Source of the DNA: Pseudoalteromonas amylolytica
Lineage (GTDB): Bacteria > Pseudomonadota > Gammaproteobacteria > Enterobacterales > Alteromonadaceae
NCBI RefSeq assembly: GCF_001854605.1
Contig: NZ_MKJU01000038.1
Coordinates: forward strand, 109 to 64,108
DNA: 64,000 nt
Reading direction: 5' to 3'
Below, in pieces: positions 58,120 to 64,000 of this stretch; position 1 is the first letter of the stretch; each line of letters starts with the position of its first letter. The notes below the pieces were generated by a model, which made no database searches, was not told the DNA's origin, and was given only the letters and a program-made list of their open reading frames with translations. Both the position numbers and the translations under genes were made by a program.

Positions 58120-58572
58120 CGTCACCTCAAGTTCGTTGTAATGGCGTTTCTGCAAATTTTTAATAAGCTTAAGCTGAGATTCATAAGCTGTCAATCACTT
58201 ATTTTGCAAAAACGTCGTTACTGTAAAACTTATTAACGGTGATTTACCCAAAGTCAGCCCATTTCACATTTAAAATCTCCCCTCAAATAGCCATATAGTG
58301 ACAATGGTATTTAACTCCCTATAGCTAACTTTGAATTGGATTAACCAGCAATAAAATGCGTAAAAATGATGTCACCATCGAAAAAACTACCTGCGTGAAG
58401 ACGAATAGTGCTACTAACTAAGTTGAACCATTGTTCACACATCTGTCATTTATCCTGCCAAAAAACCATCTAAAAACCACTTTGAGATTTCAACTGGCCG
58501 CGCCTCATACAATTAGCGTATCGAAAAACAACCCAAAAGCGCTCTTACTCTCTGCCCACAGCGTGCAGCCCT

Positions 58573-58598
58573 ATGGGCTTTCACATGTGAAAGCCCAT
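58573..58598. promoter_or_regulatory. 26-bp perfect palindrome containing CTTTCACATGTGAAAG, copy 2
   Basis: Perfect dyad symmetry over 26 bp: half-site ATGGGCTTTCACA and its complement. The inner 16 bp (58578-58593) are identical to 47936-47951. It lies 343 bp before the mobI-like start and about 450 bp upstream of the divergent half-hsdS gene, so one regulator could act at both island promoters. Confidence 0.7.
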
Positions 58599-58625
58599 CA
58601 GCCCTCATGCACTACAAACAGACAG

Positions 58626-58778
58626 AATCCCACAATAATCTAGAAATTTACCGCCACAATCCCACCAAAAAAATAATCGACACTCAGATCCCACAATGAT
58701 TGGAGTACAACGCCCTACATCCCCGCCACAACAATAAACCAACGAAAATAATCCGTAGCAACATCCCACAAAGATAGG
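58626..58778. repeat. imperfect direct repeats with ATCCCACAA core
   Basis: AATCCCACAATAATC (58626-58640), GATCCCACAATGATTG (58687-58702) and ACATCCCACAAAGATAGG (58761-58778) repeat at 61- and 75-bp spacing. Between them lie related CCGCCACAA sequences (58651-58659 and about 58724-58732). The pattern is iteron-like and is confined to the gap upstream of the mobI-like gene. Confidence 0.6.
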
Positions 58779-58940
58779 TATCTGGAGAGCACAGGGATAG
58801 GTCCCAGGAGAGGAATCGCTGCCATGCTTCCCAATCAGCGGTGGGACACGAGGAAAATTATGCGCTCAAAAAGGGCAATTAGAGATGCGTAAGTAACCGT
58901 ACGTTTGCGCTACCTTGAGCAAAACAAACAAGGAGCCACT

Positions 58941-59519
58941 ATGACTGTATTAAATGAACATTCCGCCGCCTATCAATGGCATCAACGAGCCCAGCAGCGA
59001 CACCCCGAAAATGAACCAGAATGCTTTGAACTCGCTCTATCACAATCGCTCAAAGCCCTCGCTGATATCGAAAACTTTGCAATGCAGGAACCCTATCTAC
59101 TGGAGTTTTTAGCCAGTTACTACGCTAACCAGTTTTGGCGAACCCATAGAGCCCATAAGGAAACCTCACCTGGTCGCTACGGCTGTCGGGTTCGGATTCG
59201 CAACCATCGCTTTGAAGCGGCTTGGTACTACAACTGGTATATCAGTACCAATCAAATGGCACAGCGACACAACAAAGAACAACGTGTTCGTTCTAAGCAT
59301 TTAGCCAAAGGCAAAGGCTTTCGTTACCCACCGGGGCGCTTTTCAAAAGCCAACGATGAATGGGAATCCGATCTTATTGAGTACACAGAAGATGCCTTCG
59401 CACTGATCCGTGAAGTGCGGCATGAAATCCTCACCATCAAACAAAAAGCGCAAATCTGTACAAAACGACTTAACAAACTTAGTGAACACTTTCAAAAAAT
59501 GGAGAAGCAAAATGGCTAA
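58941..59519 (+). CDS. mobI: MobI-like conjugative mobilisation protein
   Basis: ATG 58941 has AAGGAG 5 nt upstream and gives 192 residues. The central block (GRYGCRVRIRNHRFEAAWYYNWYI, KHLAKGKGFRYPPGRFSKAN, WESDLIEYTEDAFALIREVRHEI) resembles what I recall of the MobI family of SXT/R391 ICEs and IncC plasmids, which acts at oriT with the relaxase. It is followed by a C-terminal helix. The gene overlaps the next one by 8 bp. The repeat-rich region upstream fits an oriT. The family match is from memory of its pattern and needs a profile search. Confidence 0.6.
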   Translation: MTVLNEHSAAYQWHQRAQQRHPENEPECFELALSQSLKALADIENFAMQEPYLLEFLASYYANQFWRTHRAHKETSPGRYGCRVRIRNHRFEAAWYYNWYISTNQMAQRHNKEQRVRSKHLAKGKGFRYPPGRFSKANDEWESDLIEYTEDAFALIREVRHEILTIKQKAQICTKRLNKLSEHFQKMEKQNG

Positions 59520-60021
59520 GAAAACCATACCAAACGTCGGTATTACCGACTATTACGGAGAACTAGATCTATCAGATTTTGATATTGCACTGCCAGAACA
59601 ATCTCCGTTGCCAAAATTAATCAAAGATTTACCTCTGTTTGTCGCCTATGAATCGAAGATACTAACGGTTGCGGCTAAAGACCTTGAAGCACGATTGGAA
59701 AAGCTGTGCAAAGCTCTGACAGCTGAGTACAAAGTGAAATATCCAATACGCTACAAATTCAAAGTCAAAAAATCAAAAGGCTTACCAGAGATCACATGGT
59801 ATCGCCTAATTCTTCATCGCTATCCAGACGAAGAGCTTGAAGAAAAAGAAGTATCCGAAGGGGTATTGAGACGTTTTTCAAACGCAATGCCCTGGGAGAT
59901 CCCGCTGTATCTTCATTTGCTAGACCAGATCAAACGACTGGAACAGCGTGTGAGGCCTACAAGAGAGCTGTCTAGCCAGGTGAGAAAAACGATGCGAGCG
60001 ATAGAAAAGCTGCAAATTTAG
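59512..60021 (+). CDS. hypothetical protein coupled to the mobI-like gene
   Basis: The 169-residue charged protein starts at ATG 59512, inside the end of the mobI-like gene (8-bp overlap), so translation is coupled. A frame from 59410 is also open but lies within mobI. It contains a central alpha-beta segment (LTAEYKVKYPIRYKFKVKKSKGLPEITWYRLILHRYPDEE) and a C-terminal helix rich in Arg/Glu. No family recognised; a nucleic-acid-related accessory role is a guess from context and basic charge. Confidence 0.75.
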   Translation: MAKKTIPNVGITDYYGELDLSDFDIALPEQSPLPKLIKDLPLFVAYESKILTVAAKDLEARLEKLCKALTAEYKVKYPIRYKFKVKKSKGLPEITWYRLILHRYPDEELEEKEVSEGVLRRFSNAMPWEIPLYLHLLDQIKRLEQRVRPTRELSSQVRKTMRAIEKLQI

Positions 60022-60125
60022 TTCTATCCAATCAGGAAGCTTCATGCCGTGAAATGAAGCTTCTACCCACAGTTTGCATTTTCAAAATCGATGATACGCT
60101 GGTAGTAAAGTGAGGAGAAAATGCT

Positions 60126-60827
60126 GTGATGAGATTGAAAGTTCAGGTTGAAAAAATCAATGCTGAAAGCGTCGAAGTCGCGTGGTTCACGGGGTTGAAC
60201 AATCACGGTATCGTTACGGTTCAAATTGCTCAAAGTGAGTTCCGGTGCGCTATCGCAGAGTTAACGGCGGCAAGGTTCTTAATACTCGACAAACAGGTAT
60301 TCGGGCGCGTACCAAACAGCGGTAAAGGTCTCGCACTCAGCCTAACCAAAGAAACCATTTTAGCGGTCAAGAATGAAGCTCTCAAAACTGCCGCACTGTT
60401 TTTGTCCAACCATCTATCCGGTATCAAACTTTATTCTGACGAGATTGTTGATATCACTCATCCAGAAACAAAAGACATTGTTACGCCTTATGCTTCACCC
60501 TATCCTACGTTTGAGGTTGCAAAACTTGGCACCATCGCCATCAGTAACCATGCAATGCAACGCTACCAACAAAGACACAGGCAAGGTGATATTCGCAATC
60601 CATGGCATAGCTTACAGAAGCAACTCTCCCATCCAAATCTAGAAAGACTGGCTTTGTCATCAAGAACACGTTTTCAAAAGCTACTCCGCTACGGAAGCGA
60701 GCAACATGAAATTTGGGCCAACCCTACAGGCAATCTTTACTTCCAAATTGCATCCTTAGCGGAACACAAGTTGGTTGTGACGGTTTTTTCTCAGGTAACG
60801 CATGCTTTCAATGAAATTCATGCTTAG
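60126..60827 (+). CDS. hypothetical island protein with HAMQRYQQRH motif
   Basis: The 233-residue protein (GTG 60126 with GAGGAG 8 nt upstream; ATG 60129 also possible) has an N-terminal beta-rich part and a C-terminal domain starting at IAISNHAMQRYQQRHRQGD. That phrase resembles the HA..R...R pattern of DUF4258-like or RNase-toxin-like folds, but the match is weak. No signal peptide or membrane span. The stop codon lies within a CTTAG-N5-CTAAG site (60823-60837). No function assigned. Confidence 0.7.
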   Translation: MMRLKVQVEKINAESVEVAWFTGLNNHGIVTVQIAQSEFRCAIAELTAARFLILDKQVFGRVPNSGKGLALSLTKETILAVKNEALKTAALFLSNHLSGIKLYSDEIVDITHPETKDIVTPYASPYPTFEVAKLGTIAISNHAMQRYQQRHRQGDIRNPWHSLQKQLSHPNLERLALSSRTRFQKLLRYGSEQHEIWANPTGNLYFQIASLAEHKLVVTVFSQVTHAFNEIHA

Positions 60828-60837
60828 GAAAGCTAAG
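60823..60837. promoter_or_regulatory. CTTAG-N5-CTAAG operator-like site, copy 1
   Basis: CTTAGGAAAGCTAAG. It overlaps the stop of the preceding gene and lies 36 bp before the 28-residue microprotein start. Two more copies stand in the promoter region of the XRE regulator, which suggests that the same repressor controls the microprotein. Confidence 0.65.
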
Positions 60838-60873
60838 CTAAACAGAGATAGAAGATACTGACAGGAGGTGAAT

Positions 60874-60960
60874 ATGGAACTTTGGATTTGGCTGGGAGGT
60901 TTATTACTGACAGTCGCCGCAGTCGGTGGGGTATTTTGGTATTCAGGACGACAGCGATAG
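60874..60960 (+). CDS. 28-residue single-span membrane microprotein
   Basis: ATG 60874 follows a perfect ribosome site (AGGAGGTGAAT). The product is one Trp-flanked hydrophobic span (MELWIWLGGLLLTVAAVGGV, then FWYS) with a short basic end (GRQR). It is paralogous to the 38-residue product at 47992-48108, sharing GLLLTVAAVG and WYS. It lies between an XRE-type operator-like site and the convergent XRE gene (2 bp between stops). It could be a small toxin, a holin-like peptide or a regulator of a membrane protein; nothing decides between these. Confidence 0.75.
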   Translation: MELWIWLGGLLLTVAAVGGVFWYSGRQR

Positions 60961-60962
60961 CT

Positions 60963-61289
60963 TTATGACTGGTCGATGTTATCGATTTCCTGCCTGATCT
61001 GCTCAATAAGCGCCTGCTTTTTAGTTTCACTAAGCTTTTCAATCAAACATGCCAGTTCTGCTGAGCTGTCGGAATCTGAAAAGAAAAACGCAACAGGCAC
61101 ACCAAGCTCCTGAGCAAGCTTTTGTAGCGTACCGATATCGGGCATATGACGCCCTTTTTCATAATGATTCATACGGCCACTCGCTGAACTTGGGTCCATA
61201 CCCAAACGGATACCAAGCTCCCTTTGGCTGATACCAACGCGATTTCTTGCCTGTTTAAGGCGCTGTGGAAATGGATTTGTTTTAGACAA
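60963..61289 (-). CDS. XRE-family transcriptional regulator
   Basis: The 108-residue protein has an N-terminal lambda-Cro/CI-type helix-turn-helix (FPQRLKQARNRVGISQRELGIRLGMDPSSASGRMNHYEKGRHMPDIGTLQKLAQELGVPVAFFF) and a short C-terminal helix for dimerisation. The start is TTG 61289, giving MSKTNPF. It diverges from the membrane protein at 61383 across a region with two CTTAG-N5-CTAAG sites, its probable operators. It therefore likely represses itself, that gene and perhaps the 28-residue microprotein. Confidence 0.88.
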   Translation of the reverse strand: MSKTNPFPQRLKQARNRVGISQRELGIRLGMDPSSASGRMNHYEKGRHMPDIGTLQKLAQELGVPVAFFFSDSDSSAELACLIEKLSETKKQALIEQIRQEIDNIDQS

Positions 61290-61315
61290 GTGAGAATCAT
61301 CATCAACCTACGATG

Positions 61316-61364
61316 CTTAGATTTTCTAAGTTTTAATTATACCTGTATACTTAGGAAAACTAAG
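61316..61364. promoter_or_regulatory. paired CTTAG-N5-CTAAG operator-like sites, copies 2 and 3
   Basis: CTTAGATTTTCTAAG (61316-61330) and CTTAGGAAAACTAAG (61350-61364) are 34 bp apart start to start, in the divergent promoter between the XRE gene and the 61383 gene. Spacing of about three helical turns suits cooperative binding of a dimeric XRE repressor. A third copy is at 60823-60837. Confidence 0.75.
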
Positions 61365-61382
61365 CACAAAATGGAGACTAAG

Positions 61383-61766
61383 ATGAAAACACTAAAAAAG
61401 TTCGCACTATTTTGCGTTTTTTGTCTTGGTGCGTTAGTGACTGTATATCAAAGCTGGGGAGTGATGTTGATGGCCTTCCCAAGCGTTATTTGGCTACATA
61501 AGCCACTGGATGTTATCCACAAAAATAAGTACACCGCGTTGCTATTTTGGTTTGTACTCTTTTATGTAAACTGGCTATTCGCTAGTGCCGTCGCCCTCAC
61601 CTATTTCTTCATTCATGTCTGGCATTTGCACCAACAGAACATTCCGCTCAATGACTCGTCCTGCACCAAGCGAATACCTCGACGCATCAACCCTAGCACT
61701 GGTTTATTGATGAAGAACAGGCACTTTGATATCGCAGGTAATGCTTATGGCTGGAAGAATGATTGA
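61383..61766 (+). CDS. small membrane protein of unknown function
   Basis: ATG 61383 has GGAG 6 nt upstream and gives 127 residues; the frame is open from 61224 but crosses the XRE gene and its operators. There are three hydrophobic segments (FALFCVFCLGALVTVYQ, VMLMAFPSVIWL, ALLFWFVLFYVNWLFASAVALTYFFIHVW) and a polar, basic C-terminal 35 residues. No family recognised. Likely under the divergent XRE regulator. Confidence 0.7.
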   Translation: MKTLKKFALFCVFCLGALVTVYQSWGVMLMAFPSVIWLHKPLDVIHKNKYTALLFWFVLFYVNWLFASAVALTYFFIHVWHLHQQNIPLNDSSCTKRIPRRINPSTGLLMKNRHFDIAGNAYGWKND

Positions 61767-61780
61767 TATGGGTAGGTGAT

Positions 61781-61901
61781 GATCACCCTCGCCCCGACAG
61801 GAAAGGATCGTAATAACAAAATGATCTACGATCCATAGCAAAAGCCTCCGATCAATAACTGATGAGTTTAATGATCAAAAGATATCTCCTGCTTATCCAC
61901 A
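61781..61901. other. GATC-rich stretch with a DnaA box and an inverted repeat
   Basis: Six GATC in 96 bp (61781, 61806, 61823, 61830, 61850, 61873), an 8-bp inverted repeat GGATCGTA/TACGATCC (61805-61834) and a consensus DnaA box TTATCCACA at 61893-61901. It lies in the 203-bp gap before the lipoprotein gene. It may be a small replication or methylation-sensitive control region of the island. Confidence 0.45.
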
Positions 61902-61969
61902 ATGAGTCAACTTGGTGACCAACCGATAAATAACTGCAAAATCAGATTTTTTTGAAAAGGAAATTTCTC

Positions 61970-62827
61970 ATGAAACCGAAGGCTAGGTTCACTCAGTTAT
62001 CGTTACTAATTTTGCTCACTGGATGTGCCTCTACATCAAGTCCTATCCAATATGACAACAGCCACAGCCGTGCTCATAACATTGCTCATGCAGGTGGGCT
62101 CTACCAAACAGAAGACAAAGTCATTCCAATGAGAGACTTTGAAGCATTTAAGCTCGCGAAAGCTGCCGCAGGAAATACATTGTTACTCACGTCTTCAGTA
62201 GGTGTGGGACTTGAGTTAAGTGAAGGACTGGGCCTTGGTTTGCTAACGTCATTACTGGAACAGCCTTATACCGCTTCGCGAAACAGCATTATTGCTTGGA
62301 TACCTATACAAGAAGCGACATCCGCTCGAGACGTACAGCAAAAGTTGCTCTACCACTTCAACACAGCCATCGAAACCGTGCTTCAAGAACAATCTATTCA
62401 CTATGAGCGCACGAATGGCAATTCAGAACAAAAGATAGAGTTCTACTTCCATAGTGCAGACTACCAATGTCCAAAATACCAAGCAGGTATGACAAACCAG
62501 GACCTATGCTACATCACCGCTGAAGTTTTCGAACCGAGAAGAACGATGTCACCGTCTTTCGTCAACGATGGACAGGAAAGTTTTGCATTTGAATCCAACC
62601 ATCACGTCTACTACCAGAGATTTAGAATTTCCCCAGGCAAGAATAGTGACATCCCTTCTGATGCACTTTACGCTGCTATCAGTAGTAAGTTACCCGATTG
62701 GATCTTCATCTATATAGCAAAAGGGAACATTCACTTTGGTAATCAGACGATCACCGCACCTTACCTGCTAGAGAGTGGAAAACCACTCTTGTTTATTGTT
62801 GCTGAGGAGAAAAAAGGTGAAAGCTGA
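61970..62827 (+). CDS. predicted lipoprotein of the island
   Basis: ATG 61970 with AAGGAAATTTCTC before it gives 285 residues; the upstream ATG 61952 would place the ribosome site inside the gene. The N terminus is a lipoprotein signal (FTQLSLLILLTGCAS, lipobox LTGC). The mature part has a Gly/Leu-rich helical stretch (GVGLELSEGLGLGLLTSLL) and an alpha-beta C-terminal part with two Cys (YQCPKYQ, DLCYIT). No family recognised. It is the last gene before the right end of the island. Confidence 0.75.
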   Translation: MKPKARFTQLSLLILLTGCASTSSPIQYDNSHSRAHNIAHAGGLYQTEDKVIPMRDFEAFKLAKAAAGNTLLLTSSVGVGLELSEGLGLGLLTSLLEQPYTASRNSIIAWIPIQEATSARDVQQKLLYHFNTAIETVLQEQSIHYERTNGNSEQKIEFYFHSADYQCPKYQAGMTNQDLCYITAEVFEPRRTMSPSFVNDGQESFAFESNHHVYYQRFRISPGKNSDIPSDALYAAISSKLPDWIFIYIAKGNIHFGNQTITAPYLLESGKPLLFIVAEEKKGES

Positions 62828-62916
62828 TCCGGTTTCCCACCATTCCCACTTTTCCCATCCTGATCTATGATGGAAGTCATCTTGGGAAGTAAGAATTTGA
62901 CCATAAATTGCAATTT

Positions 62917-62936
62917 GGTCCCCAATCGGTCCCCAA
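62917..62936. repeat. GGTCCCCAA direct repeats at the island right end
   Basis: Two direct copies of GGTCCCCAA (62917-62925 and 62928-62936), 39 bp inside the right attachment site. The same motif is present four times next to the left end (44175-44233), consistent with element-specific recombinase arm sites. Confidence 0.7.
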
Positions 62937-62974
62937 GACGTCGCACGAGGCCAGCTATTATGGGAAACTTCACT

Positions 62975-62992
62975 TTCTGTATCGGTAAATAA
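62975..62992 (+). other. right attachment site (att) of the genomic island
   Basis: TTCTGTATCGGTAAATAA, encoding FCIGK-stop without the rest of mnmE. It differs from the left copy at three positions, all synonymous. It adjoins chromosomal sequence, so it is probably the original host mnmE end displaced by integration. Confidence 0.85.
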
Positions 62993-63045
62993 ACCTTGCA
63001 AGTACAAACCAGAACACAGTCTGGTTTGTACTTAATTTAGTTCGT

Positions 63046-63810
63046 TTAAAAAGAAAAGTTCACTTCCGGTAGGCTTTCAAAACTGGGCTTAGCAAACAAA
63101 TATCCTTGCATTAATGATACCCCTGCTTCACGCAACCATTGGTACTCTCCAACTGTCTCAACCCCTTCAGCAAGTGGAGTAATGTTGAGATCGTGAAACA
63201 TGCTCAGGCAATTTCTTACAATAGCCTGACGCAATCTATCCTCATGAATATTTCTGATCAGTGCCATATCTAACTTAATAATATTGGTCTGAAAATCGGC
63301 CAGTAAGTTTAACCCCGAATACCCCGCCCCAAAATCATCGGTGGCTGTCAAAAAGCCCAAAGATCGATAGTACTCAACTACTTGCTTGATGTGATCGGTA
63401 TCCTCAATTTTTTCAACTTCGGTAAACTCAAACATGATACGGCTGACTGGAAAGCCATACTCCTTTGCAGCCTCCAAGGTGGTGCGAATACAACGTTCAG
63501 GTTTATAAATGGCATTTGGTAAAAAGTTAATACTTAAAAACTGTTGCATATCTAGCTTAGCGGCAAGTTTTATCGCTTTTACACGGCAGAGTTGATCAAA
63601 AGCATATCGGTTTTCTTCATTAACTTGTGAAATAACAGACCGGGCAGATTCGTTATTTTCCCCTCGTACCAACGCTTCATAACCAAATATTTGCCGATGT
63701 TCGCATTCCAAAATAGGTTGAAATGCCATCGAAAAGTCAAAATTGAGGCTGAGTTTATCACGGCAATTTGTACATCCCGTTCTTTGACAACTGTGATCTA
63801 CTTTGTCCAT
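63046..63810 (-). CDS. EAL-domain cyclic-di-GMP phosphodiesterase
   Basis: The 254-residue protein is a stand-alone EAL domain after a 25-residue N-terminal segment with four cysteines (SCQRTGCTNCRDK). Catalytic and metal-binding motifs look intact: FGYEALVRG, SINFLPN, MFEFTEVEKI, TATDDFGAGYSGLNLL, IIKLDMALIR, PLAEGVETVGEYQWLREAG and MQGYLFAKP. It should hydrolyse c-di-GMP to pGpG in the cytosol. It lies outside the island. The Cys-rich start could bind a metal or sense redox state. ATG 63810 has AAGGTAGCG upstream. Confidence 0.93.
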   Translation of the reverse strand: MDKVDHSCQRTGCTNCRDKLSLNFDFSMAFQPILECEHRQIFGYEALVRGENNESARSVISQVNEENRYAFDQLCRVKAIKLAAKLDMQQFLSINFLPNAIYKPERCIRTTLEAAKEYGFPVSRIMFEFTEVEKIEDTDHIKQVVEYYRSLGFLTATDDFGAGYSGLNLLADFQTNIIKLDMALIRNIHEDRLRQAIVRNCLSMFHDLNITPLAEGVETVGEYQWLREAGVSLMQGYLFAKPSFESLPEVNFSF

Positions 63811-63962
63811 CGCTACCTTCCTTAACGCTCAATGTCTATGCCGAGCTTAGCGTTCATACTAAGGGTTCGCAACTTAGCGCTGTTTAGTTCCAAATCTGGC
63901 CAGAACAGAAAAACATAGAAAATTATGATACGTCTCTCATCAACCAATGGAGCACAAATATC

Positions 63963-64000
63963 ATGAACAAATATCTACATTTTCATCACCTACACAATCA
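63963..64000 (+). CDS. possible gene start cut by the window edge
   Basis: An ATG at 63963 with TGGAG 10 nt upstream opens a frame (MNKYLHFHHLHN) that runs off the window. Too short to identify; it may be spurious. The stretch 63811-63962 shows no other feature apart from the EAL gene upstream region. Confidence 0.2.
   Translation, partial: MNKYLHFHHLHN

Larger units (their letters stand above)
58120..58940. other. repeat-rich gene-free region, candidate origin of transfer
   Basis: An 821-bp stretch between the half-hsdS and mobI-like genes with no convincing gene. It holds a 26-bp perfect palindrome (58573-58598), a series of ATCCCACAA direct repeats (58626-58778) and a nested hairpin (58801-58847: GTCCCA/TGGGAC outside, CGCTG/CAGCG inside). 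In SXT/R391 and IncC elements the oriT lies just upstream of mobI, the same relative position. Assignment as oriT is by analogy; no nick site is identified. Confidence 0.5.
44066..62992. mobile_element. mnmE-integrated mobilisable genomic island (about 18.9 kb)
   Basis: Bounds are the two 18-bp mnmE-end copies. The content is clearly accessory: tyrosine recombinase beside the left end, excisionase-like and AlpA-like regulators, DUF927 ATPase, a complete type I restriction operon, a MobI-like protein behind a repeat-rich region, an XRE repressor and several unknown small genes. No conjugation apparatus (type IV secretion genes, coupling protein) and no recognisable relaxase is present, so transfer would need a helper element. 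GGTCCCCAA-type repeats occur near both ends only. Confidence 0.88.

Noticed and set aside
58626-58778. Possible short CRISPR array
   Set aside because: The repeats are short (about 9-12 bp conserved), imperfect and unevenly spaced, and no cas genes are near. They fit iterons or oriT repeats better.

Overview
The window is a chromosomal segment of a marine gammaproteobacterium, most probably Pseudoalteromonas or a close Alteromonadales relative. The call rests on gene order and protein resemblance only: the rrn / yrdA / aroE-yrdB block, def-fmt-rsmB-trkA divergent from lysM-dprA-smg-yrdD-tsaC, fadBA beside pepQ-yigZ-trkH, glyQS close to gyrB-recF-dnaN-dnaA, and rpmH-rnpA-yidD-yidC-mnmE. No database search could be run.

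Layout. 1-275: leader and two tandem promoters of an rRNA operon whose 16S gene lies left of the window on the minus strand. 452-13437: housekeeping genes (gamma-carbonic anhydrase, aroE, tsaC, hemF, dprA, def, fmt, rsmB, trkA), with a truncated haemoglobin and a haem-c chemoreceptor set among them. 13443-23781: PilZ protein, trkH, yigZ, pepQ, lytic transglycosylase, fadBA with a FadR-like operator, tusA. 23837-28728: glyQS and two exported proteins of unknown function. 28986-35041: gyrB, recF, dnaN, dnaA on the minus strand. The dnaA-rpmH gap (35042-35587) is rich in GATC and carries DnaA boxes, so it is a candidate replication origin. 35588-38185: rpmH, rnpA, yidD, yidC. 38374-42575: a thiol-redox cassette (CcdA-like, TlpA-like and double thioredoxin-fold proteins) and a ToxR/CadC-type regulator. 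42701-44065: mnmE.

An integrated genomic island of about 18.9 kb is inserted in the 3' end of mnmE. It is bounded by imperfect 18-bp copies of the mnmE terminus (44048-44065 and 62975-62992), the same attachment locus used by the Salmonella genomic island 1 family. Its left end holds a tyrosine recombinase, and short GGTCCCCAA-type repeats occur at both ends. The island carries excisionase- and AlpA-like regulators, a DUF927 ATPase, an HsdM-DinD-HsdS-HsdR-YgjP type I restriction operon, a DUF2188 protein, an orphan half-HsdS, a MobI-like mobilisation protein behind a repeat-rich candidate oriT, and an XRE regulator with three matching operator-like sites. Its likely lifestyle is mobilisation in trans by a helper conjugative element; this is an inference.

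The least expected structures are in the island: (1) two paralogous single-membrane-span microproteins (28 and 38 aa) at opposite ends, with the same peptide core but different synonymous codons; (2) three 28-nt hairpins with constant ACCATTT/AAATGGT arms and variable self-complementary centres, one inside the dinD reading frame; (3) a CTTTCACATGTGAAAG palindrome shared by the alpA and mobI upstream regions; (4) a CTTAG-N5-CTAAG operator family tying the XRE repressor to a microprotein gene. After the island comes one EAL-domain phosphodiesterase gene.
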